Assembly (NCBI RefSeq): GCF_001971585.1
Contig: NZ_CP019323.1
Span: 310,001 to 374,000, forward strand
Direction of reading: 5' to 3'
Source of the DNA: Companilactobacillus allii
GTDB taxonomy: Bacteria > Bacillota > Bacilli > Lactobacillales > Lactobacillaceae
DNA length: 64,000 bases
Part shown: in pieces, positions 9,533-17,643 of the stretch
How the letters are laid out: every line of letters starts with the position of its first letter
How positions within the stretch are numbered: position 1 is the stretch's first letter
Made by a program: the position numbers and the translations under genes
Notes under the pieces: model-generated
What the model was told of the DNA's origin: nothing
What the model saw: the letters and a program-made list of their open reading frames with translations, nothing else
Database searches by the model: none

Positions 9533-9555
9533 CAAAAAGGACAGATCAACTGTCC
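9533..9555 (-). terminator. terminator of the metal ATPase gene
   Basis: On the minus strand GGACAG-TTGAT-CTGTCC followed by TTTTTG, about 28 nt beyond the ATPase stop codon. Confidence 0.75.
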
Positions 9556-9582
9556 CTACACACTCCAATCACCTATTAAGTT

Positions 9583-11487
9583 TTACTTTAGAAACTCTAG
9601 TCTAACAGCATTTAGCACCGCTATAACGGTGACACCAACATCGGCAAATACCGCTTGCCACATGCCCACAAATCCAAATGCACCAAGAATTAAGAACAAT
9701 ACCTTGATACCGATGGCAAAGCTGATATTCTCCATCACTATTTTCCTAGTTACTTGAGCTATTTTTATAGTTTTAGATACTTTGGATGGTTCATCACCCA
9801 TGATAACAATATCGGCAGCCTCAACAGCTGCATCACTTCCAAGTCCTCCCATAGCAAATCCAATATCTGCACTGGTTAAAACTGGCGTGTCATTAATACC
9901 ATCACCGACAAAGGCGACTTTCTTGTTGCGTTCTCTAGATTTCTTTAATAAGTCAGCTACTATATTGACTTTATCTTCAGGTAATAATTGAGTAAAGGCT
10001 TGATCAAGGCCCAATTTATTTGCAGTTTGTAAGCCAACAGACTCATTGTCACCGGTTAACATAACGCTCTTAATTCCACGTTTATGTAATAGTTCTATCG
10101 CTGATTTAGCATCATCTTTAGGTTCATCTGCAATGACAATACTTCCCATGAATTCATTATCAGCACTAACGTATACGATTGTCCCGATATTATCATTTTT
10201 GATAATATCAATTCCACGCATTGATTTGGCATTGCCAACCACGATCATCTTGCCATTTACAGTTGCGCTTATTCCTTGCCCAGCACTTTCATTAACATTG
10301 CTAACAACAAGTGATCGTAAATCACCCTTGAAGGATTTCTCAATTGACTGTGCAATGGGATGGGTCGAATTCTGCTCTACAGCAGCAGCATAGCTCAATA
10401 ATTCTTGCTTACTAATACTCTTTATTGGAGCAACGTCGATCACTTCAAATTTACCCTTAGTCAAAGTACCCGTTTTATCAAAAGCAATTGTATCTACATC
10501 ATTTAACAACTCCAAATAACTGCTGCCTTTAACCAAGACGCCTTGCTTTGAAGCAGCTCCAATCCCACCAAAGAAACTTAGTGGTACAGATATAACCAAT
10601 GCACATGGACAAGAAATAACTAGGAATACTAATGCTCTAGAAATCCACATACTCCATTCACCAGTGACCAATGGTGGTAATATTGCCAACATTAATGCCA
10701 TAGCAACAACAATAGGTGTATATATCTTTGCGAATCGAGTAATGAACTTCTCTGCAGGAGCCTTTTTGGCACTCGCATTTTGAACCATATCCAAAATTTT
10801 GACTACTGTAGAATCACTGTATTTTTTAGTTACTTTTATTTCTAAAGTACCATTTTGGTTGATAGATCCACTCAATGCTTCATCATCTATCGTCAAACTT
10901 TGTGGCATTGACTCACCTGTTAAAGCTGATGTATCAACATTTGAGTTTCCCGCAATAACTACTCCATCTAAAGGGATCTTTTCACCTGGTTTAACGACGA
11001 TCACTTGTCCTATTTGAACCACACTAGGATCAACATGCTTAGTTTTGTCAGACAACTTCAAAGTCGCAAAGTTTGGCTTGACCTCTAGTAGTGCTGAGAT
11101 TGATCTCTTAGAATTATTTGTAGCAATATCTTCGAACAAGTTACCTACTTCGTAAAAAAACATTACAGCAACAGCTTCAGGATACTCGCCTAATACAAGT
11201 GCTCCGACAGTAGCAATAGTCATTAAGAAATTCTCATCAAATATTTTACCGTGAAAAATGTTTCTAACAGCTTTAAATACAATTCCGCCACCAATGACAA
11301 AGTAGCCGATAAAGTAAAATAAGATACTAATATTTGGTGCCAATAATTTACTGAATCCAATAATCATAAATATGGCCGAAATAATTAGTTTCCAAATTCT
11401 TACAATAGATTCTTGATCCAATTTATTTTTAGACTTTTTTTGTTTATTTTTAACTCCATATTCGGATTGGACATTATATAATTTCAT
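9583..11487 (-). CDS. P1B-type heavy-metal (Zn/Cd) exporting ATPase
   Basis: A 634-residue P1B ATPase that pumps divalent metal out of the cell. Motifs in order: about two N-terminal helices, the A-domain TGES, the membrane metal site SCPCALVIS, the phosphorylation site DKTGTLTKGK near residue 330, the nucleotide-domain HP (STHPIAQ) and GDGINDTPVL. The CPC motif with no N-terminal His/Cys-rich metal-binding domain suits the Zn/Cd/Co group better than Cu. The start at 11487 has GAGGAGGA just upstream. It is divergent from a zinc-type ArsR/SmtB sensor across a shared operator. Confidence 0.9.
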   Translation of the reverse strand: MKLYNVQSEYGVKNKQKKSKNKLDQESIVRIWKLIISAIFMIIGFSKLLAPNISILFYFIGYFVIGGGIVFKAVRNIFHGKIFDENFLMTIATVGALVLGEYPEAVAVMFFYEVGNLFEDIATNNSKRSISALLEVKPNFATLKLSDKTKHVDPSVVQIGQVIVVKPGEKIPLDGVVIAGNSNVDTSALTGESMPQSLTIDDEALSGSINQNGTLEIKVTKKYSDSTVVKILDMVQNASAKKAPAEKFITRFAKIYTPIVVAMALMLAILPPLVTGEWSMWISRALVFLVISCPCALVISVPLSFFGGIGAASKQGVLVKGSSYLELLNDVDTIAFDKTGTLTKGKFEVIDVAPIKSISKQELLSYAAAVEQNSTHPIAQSIEKSFKGDLRSLVVSNVNESAGQGISATVNGKMIVVGNAKSMRGIDIIKNDNIGTIVYVSADNEFMGSIVIADEPKDDAKSAIELLHKRGIKSVMLTGDNESVGLQTANKLGLDQAFTQLLPEDKVNIVADLLKKSRERNKKVAFVGDGINDTPVLTSADIGFAMGGLGSDAAVEAADIVIMGDEPSKVSKTIKIAQVTRKIVMENISFAIGIKVLFLILGAFGFVGMWQAVFADVGVTVIAVLNAVRLEFLK

Positions 11488-11524
11488 TATAAACGTCCTC
11501 CTCTCAGTAATGTAAGCGTTTATA

Positions 11525-11546
11525 TGAATATATGAGCATTCATTCA
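11525..11546. promoter_or_regulatory. candidate SmtB/ArsR operator between the ATPase and sensor genes
   Basis: A 22-bp imperfect inverted repeat begins TGAATATATGA and ends GCATTCATTCA (three mismatches per 11-bp half). It lies just upstream of a TATAAT at 11556-11561 serving the sensor gene and in front of the ATPase start. This is the usual position and TGAA/TTCA character of SmtB/CzrA sites. Confidence 0.55.
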
Positions 11547-11613
11547 TACTTCATGTATAATATAATATATCCTATATAGAATTTCAATGATTTCTTGAGA
11601 AAAAGGTGAACTA

Positions 11614-11976
11614 ATGTCAGCAGCAGATTTTCCAGAGCAAGAACATCAAAATGCTCTAAACCATCTAAAAGAATCGATGCCAGCTAATGAAGAATTAGAA
11701 TCAATAGTAGGTATATTTAAGGCGTTCGGTGATATGACACGTGTTAAAATCATTCTGGCATTGGCCAAAACACCTTTAAGCGTTGGCGAAATAGCTGACA
11801 CTTTAGATATGAGTCAATCTTCAATATCCCATCAATTGAGCCTCTTGCGCCAATTAAATCTAGTTTCAAGCGTTCGACATGGGCGAAATATTCATTATCG
11901 TTTAAGTGATCAGCATATAATTACTATTTTTAATCAGACCAAAGAACATATTGTTGAAGATGAAAATGATCAATAA
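11614..11976 (+). CDS. ArsR/SmtB-family zinc-type metal sensor
   Basis: A 120-residue winged-helix repressor. The DNA-reading helix is in SVGEIADTLDMSQSSISHQL (residues 66-85). The C-terminal helix reads DQHIITIFNQTKEHIVED. Its Asp-x-His, then His at +11 and Glu at +14 from the first His, reproduce exactly the alpha-5 zinc site spacing of SmtB (D104, H106, H117, E120). No N-terminal cysteine site (CadC type) is present. It should repress the divergent ATPase until Zn or a similar ion binds. Confidence 0.9.
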   Translation: MSAADFPEQEHQNALNHLKESMPANEELESIVGIFKAFGDMTRVKIILALAKTPLSVGEIADTLDMSQSSISHQLSLLRQLNLVSSVRHGRNIHYRLSDQHIITIFNQTKEHIVEDENDQ

Positions 11977-12009
11977 AAACTTCGAAGCGAATTTGCTTCG
12001 AAGTTTTTT
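11976..12009 (+). terminator. terminator after the metal sensor gene
   Basis: CTTCGAAGC-GAATTT-GCTTCGAAG followed by TTTTTTT, directly after the stop codon. Confidence 0.9.
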
Positions 12010-12020
12010 TATTACACCCA

Positions 12021-12048
12021 TTGACTTTTAAAATTACCGAACTATAAT
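12021..12048 (+). promoter_or_regulatory. promoter of the small membrane protein gene
   Basis: TTGACT (12021-12026), 16-nt spacer, TATAAT (12043-12048). The predicted transcript start falls near 12055, just ahead of the 28-bp palindrome. Confidence 0.7.
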
Positions 12049-12058
12049 GAATTTTGTA

Positions 12059-12086
12059 ATCAGATAGTGAGTGCTCACTTTCTGAT
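12059..12086. promoter_or_regulatory. 28-bp TetR-type operator palindrome
   Basis: The left half ATCAGATAGTGAG and right half CTCACTTTCTGAT are inverted copies with a single mismatched pair in each half and a TG centre. The site starts about 4 nt after the predicted transcript start, so a bound protein would block transcription. The TetR-family gene two positions downstream is the obvious candidate ligand. Confidence 0.65.
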
Positions 12087-12120
12087 AATGATTAAGTTTA
12101 TAGATGAGGAGTGATATATC

Positions 12121-12396
12121 ATGTTTACAACAATATTTTGGATTTTGGCCGTTTGGTTCATAATTAACCTTATTTGGATGTGGAATAAACGTGACGACAA
12201 ACAATTGCAAAAAACTCTAGGCTGGGTCAATGTAGTTGCAGTCATTGCAGGATTTTGGACTTTCTATGCAGCTACCAGAGTTGGTAATATCGAGACTTGG
12301 TTCAATGTCTTGAATTATGTCAACATTGTGATTGCTGCCACCCAATTATATCTTGGTTATCGTAATGGTGACGGTCACAGTGTCAAACATGCGTAA
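12121..12396 (+). CDS. small membrane protein, putative TetR target
   Basis: A 91-residue protein with hydrophobic segments at about residues 3-19, 33-50 and 64-79 and a charged loop (NKRDDKQLQK) after the first. I do not recognise a family. A GAGGAGTGA ribosome site precedes the ATG. It has its own strong promoter with a large palindrome over the start region and its own terminator, and is followed by a TetR gene. This is the arrangement of a stress- or drug-inducible membrane protein, but no substrate can be inferred. Confidence 0.7.
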   Translation: MFTTIFWILAVWFIINLIWMWNKRDDKQLQKTLGWVNVVAVIAGFWTFYAATRVGNIETWFNVLNYVNIVIAATQLYLGYRNGDGHSVKHA

Positions 12397-12429
12397 TTTT
12401 TTTAAGTGAATTTTAGTATACCCTTGATG

Positions 12430-12465
12430 AAGCTGGCGCAAAGAAAATTTTGTACCAGCTTTTTC
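12430..12465 (+). terminator. terminator after the small membrane protein gene
   Basis: AAGCTGG ... CCAGCTTTTT with an inner CAAA/TTTTG pairing. A TATAAT at 12479-12484 just beyond it probably serves the TetR gene. Confidence 0.65.
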
Positions 12466-12512
12466 GATATTACTATCTTATAATTGTACTAATATGTAAA
12501 ATGAGGTTAATA

Positions 12513-13163
12513 ATGAAAAATCTAATTGAAGTTTATAAAGAATCTCCTGAAACCAGTAACATGACAGATAAGCAGATGAAAATTTTCCGATCTGCAATCA
12601 AACTTTTTGCTCAAAAAGGATATAAGGATACTAGCACTAAAGAAATAGCTAGTGGAGCTGGTGTTTCTGAGGGTAGTCTATTCAAACGTTTCAATAATAA
12701 AGAAGACTTGTTGCTAGCAATACTCAAACCCATTTCACGTGTCATATTACCTGAAGTACTAGTTGAATTATCCACAACCGACCAACAATATGACCATTCT
12801 AATTTGCAAGACTTTATTAATGTGCTGGTACGCAACCGCCTAGAATTCTTCATGGAAAATATCGATGTAATTAAAATATTTGCTAATGAATTTATTTACG
12901 ATGAAAAAATCAGACAAGATATGGTTGCTGAGATGCCACGTGAATATATTACTAATATCAATAACTCATTTGATAAGTTGAAATCAGATCAACAGTTGAT
13001 TGAGTGGGATAACGTAGAAATATTCAGATTTATTTTTTCGAATATCTTTGGTTATATTGCACAACATTACTTCTTATTTAAATCACCAAAATGGAATGAG
13101 AAAAAGGAAATAGATCATTTGGTCGATTTTTTAGTTAAAGGCTTAACTCCAACTATCAACTAA
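12513..13163 (+). CDS. TetR/AcrR-family transcriptional regulator
   Basis: A 216-residue TetR-type repressor. The N-terminal helix-turn-helix is unmistakable: FRSAIKLFAQKGYKDTSTKE and IASGAGVSEGSLFKRFNNKE (residues about 24-65). The C-terminal ligand domain is of no specific known class. The start at 12513 is chosen because TGAGGT lies 6 nt upstream and upstream codons show no homology-like content. It most likely controls the preceding small membrane gene through the palindrome at 12059-12086. Confidence 0.87.
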   Translation: MKNLIEVYKESPETSNMTDKQMKIFRSAIKLFAQKGYKDTSTKEIASGAGVSEGSLFKRFNNKEDLLLAILKPISRVILPEVLVELSTTDQQYDHSNLQDFINVLVRNRLEFFMENIDVIKIFANEFIYDEKIRQDMVAEMPREYITNINNSFDKLKSDQQLIEWDNVEIFRFIFSNIFGYIAQHYFLFKSPKWNEKKEIDHLVDFLVKGLTPTIN

Positions 13164-13361
13164 ATTACTCTAAAACTTTCATCCATTTGTCTAGCTATCA
13201 CAATACGTATTTATTCCAAAATTTTTTCTGATAAATAATAAGTATTTATAGTTATTTTTCTGAAAATTTACATGTTTTTTACATAAAATTTACTCCATAT
13301 TTACATTGGTTCGATATGATTAAATAGATCAAAAATATTAAACCCATGAGGAGAGATTCTA

Positions 13362-15050
13362 ATGAAAAAGACTAAGTCCCTTGTTATCACGAGTTTGTTG
13401 TTTAGCACAATGATTTTGAACCCTAGCGTTATTAATGGTGTTATGGTCCAAGCCGCTGCCAATGAAGCCCAAGTTGGACAAGTTGAACCAGGTAAACCAA
13501 ATCCAGTTACTCCACCTACTACTGCCACAAAAGATGTTACTGTAATTTATTTGGATGCAGCAACAAAAAAGCCAATCGATAACATCAAAAACGGTACAGT
13601 AACAGTCGATAAAGACGCTACTTCTGTTGATGAAAAATTAGTTAAAGCTACAGATGGTTTTAAGCTTTCTGAAAAGCAAGACTACACAATTAACGACAAG
13701 GGAGAAATCAACGTACTTGTAACTCCTGATTCAGCTGTAAAACCTGATGACAAGAAAACTAAGACAATTACTGTAACTTTTGTTGATACTGATGACAGTA
13801 AAGTAACTTTCAATTCATCTGTAGAAGTTCCTAAAGATGCTACAAATATTGATAGTTCAAAACTTAAGGATATTACTCCCAGTGGATATGAAATTTCTCT
13901 TAAAGAACTCATAGATATTAAAGATAATCATATTACTGTTTCAGTTAAGAATTTATTCAAAACTGTAACGATTAGATTCCAAGATTCTACAGATAACACT
14001 AAAAAGTTTGAATCAACTACTATGAAAGTAGATAGAAAAGCTAAAAAAGTTAAAGGTTCAACAATCAAGGCTCCAAAGGGTTACGTAGTAACCGGTAGAG
14101 AACTAATCACTATTAAAAATGGTCAAATGCTTGTTCACATCAAACCAGCAGATTATAATGCAGGTCACGTTGCAAGCAAATCAGATATTTACGTCCACTA
14201 TATCAACGATAAGAATACATCTGCTAAATTCAAAGAAGCAATTATTAAAGATGTTGCAAGTGACATCACTTCTATTGACAACTCATTAGTAACTGCACCA
14301 AAAGGTTACAAAATTGTTGAAGGTCAAAAATTCAATATCAGTTACGGTATGATCAAGGTCCATGTTGTTCCTTCTACTACTAAACCTACTGCACCTACTA
14401 AGCCCACTAAACCCGGCCACTCAAATGGCTCTGGTGCAACAACCACTCACGCAAAGCACAAAACAACTGTTCACTTTATTGACAAAGAAACTGGCAAAAC
14501 AATTCACTCAACATCTATCACTGGTACAGAAGGTCAAAAACACGAAATTGATTTACCAGAAAACTATGAATTAGCTACTGGTGAAACAAATAAGACTTCA
14601 ACTGGTAAAGCAGATAAGACTATTGAGATCAAAGTTGTTAAGAAAGCTGTAAGTGGTACTATTACTAACCACAAAACAGTTATTTCATCATTGCACGTTG
14701 CTACACTATACTCAAAAGATGGTAAAGCAATCAAGAACCGTGCAATCTCAGCAAATTCAAATTGGGCAGCTGATAAGAAACTTGTTCTTAATGGTGTAAC
14801 TTATTATCGTGTTGCTACTAATGAATGGGTGAAAGCTAGTGATGCATATGAATATGTTGCAGTTAACAAGTCTATTACAACTTCTGGTCACACAGCCAAA
14901 ACTTTATACAATTCAAATGGTACTGTAATTAAAAGTCGTGCCCTTAGTGCTGGATCAGCATGGCACACAGATAAGACAGCTACTATTAACGGTAAAACAA
15001 TGTATCGTGTTGCTACTAACGAATGGGTACTTGCAAGCGATTTAGTTTAA
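13362..15050 (+). CDS. secreted surface protein with MucBP-like repeats and SLAP domain
   Basis: A 562-residue exported protein. The signal peptide ends near residue 32 (VMVQAAA). It is followed by four beta-rich repeats of about 70 residues beginning KDVTVIYLDA, KTITVTFVDT, KTVTIRFQDS and DIYVHYINDK, then a Pro/Thr linker (TKPTAPTKPTKPG), a fifth repeat (TTVHFIDKETGKTI) and two C-terminal SLAP-type repeats, each ending YRVATNEWV. SLAP repeats attach proteins non-covalently to the cell wall, and no LPxTG sorting motif is present. GGAGAGA precedes the start. Adhesion or S-layer association is likely; the ligand is unknown. Confidence 0.87.
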   Translation: MKKTKSLVITSLLFSTMILNPSVINGVMVQAAANEAQVGQVEPGKPNPVTPPTTATKDVTVIYLDAATKKPIDNIKNGTVTVDKDATSVDEKLVKATDGFKLSEKQDYTINDKGEINVLVTPDSAVKPDDKKTKTITVTFVDTDDSKVTFNSSVEVPKDATNIDSSKLKDITPSGYEISLKELIDIKDNHITVSVKNLFKTVTIRFQDSTDNTKKFESTTMKVDRKAKKVKGSTIKAPKGYVVTGRELITIKNGQMLVHIKPADYNAGHVASKSDIYVHYINDKNTSAKFKEAIIKDVASDITSIDNSLVTAPKGYKIVEGQKFNISYGMIKVHVVPSTTKPTAPTKPTKPGHSNGSGATTTHAKHKTTVHFIDKETGKTIHSTSITGTEGQKHEIDLPENYELATGETNKTSTGKADKTIEIKVVKKAVSGTITNHKTVISSLHVATLYSKDGKAIKNRAISANSNWAADKKLVLNGVTYYRVATNEWVKASDAYEYVAVNKSITTSGHTAKTLYNSNGTVIKSRALSAGSAWHTDKTATINGKTMYRVATNEWVLASDLV

Positions 15051-15100
15051 TTTCAATATTACTCTCCCTGATTAAATATAAATGAAACTAAAATTCACGC

Positions 15101-15131
15101 AAAAAAACAGCCAATTGGCTGTTTTTTTTTT
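15101..15131 (+). terminator. terminator after the SLAP protein gene
   Basis: The perfect palindrome ACAGCCAATTGGCTGT followed by ten T residues. Confidence 0.9.
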
Positions 15132-15392
15132 AATTCTCAAATAAATAAACTATGCTTCCATTTAATTCAAAATGTCACTGAAGTTTTTAACGCTACTTTT
15201 GATTAGTTTACAAAAGCATTACCTAACAACCATACCAGACGTTAAGTAACGCTTAGTGAAACAGAAAATACTAATTTATATTGCTATGACACAATAATAT
15301 CGATAATTGTATTTTTTTTAGTGTTCTCAGTCTTTTAAAATTTGACAGTCAAACTTGCGCAACCAACTGCTACCCGGCCACATGGCTTTTCT
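15132..15392. other. intergenic stretch with no recognised feature
   Basis: About 260 nt between the SLAP terminator and the MFS gene. I see no open frame, hairpin with T-tract or known motif. There are A/T-rich stretches and scattered GTTA/TAAC words. The MFS/TetR pair on its right may be an acquired cassette, so this stretch could contain its boundary, but no repeats mark one. Confidence 0.4.
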
Positions 15393-16799
15393 TTACTCTT
15401 CATAAGCTAAAACCTCATCAGACAAGGGTTCCGCCTTTAAAAACAAACTAAGTACTAGCAATAATCCAGCTAATGGAATTCCCCATCCGAATACCGTTTG
15501 AAATGCCTGTAACTGGCTAAGCGTTGGTTTAGCCAATTGTGCTGTTAAAATGACCCCAAAGATAGCTGATCCAAATGCTCCACCTAATGTTTTAAAAAAG
15601 TTCAAGGTTCCAGTAGCCGTACCTAAATCCTGGACAGCCACAGTATTTTGGCCAACTAACAGCGATATCTGCGTAAAAATACCAATACCTATACCAATTG
15701 GAATTTGCCAAATCATCATTGACCAACTGCTAACTAATTGTGATAACCCGTAAAAGCCGACTAACATTAGTAAGGCTCCAATGATTGGCAGTATTTTATA
15801 CTTGCCAGTTCTCTCAATAACTATTCCAGCAATCATTGTACCAATAATCAACGCGACTAAAGTTGGAATAATATAAAATCCTGTTCGACTGGTTGTCACT
15901 CGATAAACTCGTTGCGCCACCATTGGTACATAAATCATCGCCATAAATAGTGCGGCAGTTGATAATGCAAACATAAGACTTGCTAAGTTGAACGTACCAT
16001 TATGAAATAATGTTAATGGCGTTAACGCACTCGTCTTAGCTCTTTGCTCGACCACTATATACACAGCTATTAAAATTAAATCTCCTAACAGCATACCCAG
16101 CATCATTAGTGACTCCCAAGAAAACATTGTTCCACCTAACGTGACCATTAATAGCGTTAATGTTGTAATACCAGTGGCCAAAATGCCCCCTAAATAATCA
16201 ATTTTAATCGTCATCGGCTTTGTTTGTGGTAACTGCAATTTGAATCCCAAAATAACCATTGCAACAATGCCAATGGGCAAATTGATAAAGAAAATCCATC
16301 GCCACGTTAAGTACTGTACAAAATAACCACCTAATACCGGCCCGGCAATCAACGCCACCATGCTAACTAATCCGAACAAGGCTTGATACTTACCACGTTG
16401 ACGAGCCGGAACCAAATCAGCAAGTACGGCTTGGACTAACGAATTCAATCCCCCCGCTCCGATACCCTGAAAACCACGAGATAAAATTAATACTAGCATC
16501 GATGTAGACAATCCACTCATTAACGATCCAATCATAAATAGTCCTAACGCAAGTTGTAAAATTCGTTTGCGCCCAAAAATATCACCCAATTTACCAAAAA
16601 TAAGTGTCATGACGGCACTCGTCAAGAGAAAGCTAGTAATTACCCACACCGATTGATTTAAATGACCCAACTCCTTTACAATCCCATTGAGTGCCGTGGT
16701 TGTAATAGTTTGATCTAAAGTTGCCATAAATAGAACTAAACCCAAAGATAAAAAGAGCCAATAACTATTTAAACGTTTTTCTAATTGCATTCTATCCAC
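15393..16799 (-). CDS. MFS multidrug exporter, DHA2 (14-helix) family
   Basis: A 468-residue EmrB/QacA-type drug:proton antiporter. Motif A is GKLGDIFGRKRILQ (residues about 69-82), motif C is GPVLGGYF near 150, and LDQTITTTALNGI near 29 is the family D1-type motif. About 14 hydrophobic segments are visible. It is divergent from a TetR repressor and driven by a consensus promoter flanked by two copies of an inverted repeat. Base composition looks richer in G+C than the neighbours by eye, so the gene pair may be acquired. Confidence 0.9.
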   Translation of the reverse strand: MDRMQLEKRLNSYWLFLSLGLVLFMATLDQTITTTALNGIVKELGHLNQSVWVITSFLLTSAVMTLIFGKLGDIFGRKRILQLALGLFMIGSLMSGLSTSMLVLILSRGFQGIGAGGLNSLVQAVLADLVPARQRGKYQALFGLVSMVALIAGPVLGGYFVQYLTWRWIFFINLPIGIVAMVILGFKLQLPQTKPMTIKIDYLGGILATGITTLTLLMVTLGGTMFSWESLMMLGMLLGDLILIAVYIVVEQRAKTSALTPLTLFHNGTFNLASLMFALSTAALFMAMIYVPMVAQRVYRVTTSRTGFYIIPTLVALIIGTMIAGIVIERTGKYKILPIIGALLMLVGFYGLSQLVSSWSMMIWQIPIGIGIGIFTQISLLVGQNTVAVQDLGTATGTLNFFKTLGGAFGSAIFGVILTAQLAKPTLSQLQAFQTVFGWGIPLAGLLLVLSLFLKAEPLSDEVLAYEE

Positions 16800-16809
16800 T
16801 TCTCCAATT

Positions 16810-16826
16810 AAGTAACTGAGTTACTT
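16810..16826. promoter_or_regulatory. TetR operator O1 (MFS side)
   Basis: AAGTAACT-G-AGTTACTT is a perfect 17-bp palindrome with a single central base. It lies downstream of the predicted start of MFS transcription, in its leader. Confidence 0.8.
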
Positions 16827-16848
16827 TTTATTTTTATAAAACAGGGCA

Positions 16849-16877
16849 ATTATATAAACTCCACTAAGACATGTCAA
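16849..16877 (-). promoter_or_regulatory. consensus promoter of the MFS exporter
   Basis: On the minus strand TTGACA (16872-16877), exactly 17 nt, TATAAT (16849-16854). Both hexamers are perfect, so this should be a strong promoter that needs tight repression. Confidence 0.85.
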
Positions 16878-16881
16878 TAAA

Positions 16882-16898
16882 AAGTTACTGAGTTACTT
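16882..16898. promoter_or_regulatory. TetR operator O2 (TetR side)
   Basis: AAGTTACT-G-AGTTACTT, one mismatched pair relative to O1. It overlaps the -35 region of the TetR gene and abuts the MFS -35 hexamer, so one site could control both directions. Confidence 0.75.
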
Positions 16899-16920
16899 TT
16901 TTAGAAAGATATGTTATAAT
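16893..16920 (+). promoter_or_regulatory. TetR promoter giving a probable leaderless transcript
   Basis: TTACTT (16893-16898), 16 nt, TATAAT (16915-16920). The ATG begins at 16927, seven bases after the -10, which is where transcription should begin. No ribosome-binding sequence precedes the ATG. Confidence 0.6.
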
Positions 16921-16926
16921 TACTTC

Positions 16927-17493
16927 ATGGGAAAACGAGAAATTAAAAAAGCTGCTAAACGGCTTGAAATCTTTAATGTGGCTACAAAACTCTTTGTTCA
17001 ATTTGGTTATGACAATGTCACTACGGCTGAAATTGCCACTCAGTCACACATTGCTAAAAAAACGTTATTTGAATATTTTTCATCGAAGGAAAATATTATT
17101 TTTGACCATGAAACCAATTTAATCGATGCCTTAATTCTTGCATTACCTCCTGAAAGCAACATCTGGGAAGCTTTTATTGCTTTTGTTCGTAAATCTATCA
17201 TGACCCCAAAATCCCGACAACAGTCCATCATTCCAGAAGCACTGCAGCTCCCGCAAATTATCCAAGATAGTGATGTCTTAACAGGTCGATTACTTAAAAT
17301 GTGGGCACAAGATGAAAAAAAATTATCTGCTTATTTCCAAACAATTGGGTATGCAGAGGCCCCTGCCCAGGCCTTAGCAATGATTATGATTAACATCTTA
17401 CGTCAACTATTTGCTACTGAAATTCCATTTGAAACTTTATTGGCGGCGCACGTTGATATTGCAAAACTAATAAGTAATACACCCAATAATTAA
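16927..17493 (+). CDS. TetR/AcrR-family repressor of the MFS exporter
   Basis: A 188-residue TetR-type regulator with helix-turn-helix in FNVATKLFVQFGYDNVTTAE and IATQSHIAKKTLFEYFSSKE (residues about 17-57). It is divergent from the MFS gene across two matching operators and should repress both genes. Its mRNA is predicted to begin at or within a base or two of the ATG (see the promoter entry). The ligand is unknown. Confidence 0.88.
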   Translation: MGKREIKKAAKRLEIFNVATKLFVQFGYDNVTTAEIATQSHIAKKTLFEYFSSKENIIFDHETNLIDALILALPPESNIWEAFIAFVRKSIMTPKSRQQSIIPEALQLPQIIQDSDVLTGRLLKMWAQDEKKLSAYFQTIGYAEAPAQALAMIMINILRQLFATEIPFETLLAAHVDIAKLISNTPNN

Positions 17494-17504
17494 TGCGCTT
17501 CGTC

Positions 17505-17553
17505 AAAAAGAGCATCACCAGATGAGTTGTCCTCGTCCAGTGATGCTCTTTTT
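17505..17553. terminator. bidirectional terminator between TetR and the alpha-glucosidase gene
   Basis: AAAAAGAGCATCAC ... GTGATGCTCTTTTT, a perfect 14-bp stem with A/T tracts on both sides. It can serve the rightward TetR gene and the leftward PTS/glucosidase operon. Confidence 0.88.
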
Positions 17554-17643
17554 ACTCCATTTTATTTTTTTAACCAAAGTATTATTTAAATTAATTTCAA
17601 ACGTAATAACACCTTTAATATATTAATTTTCAACTCTCAACAT

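Noticed and set aside
11511-11524. cre-like TGTAAGCGTTTATA upstream of the metal ATPase
   Set aside because: One base off the consensus, but catabolite control of zinc efflux is not expected and the sequence is within the A/T-rich operator region; likely chance.
15132-15392. Possible transposon boundary left of the MFS/TetR pair
   Set aside because: No direct or inverted terminal repeats or transposase remnant could be identified on either side.
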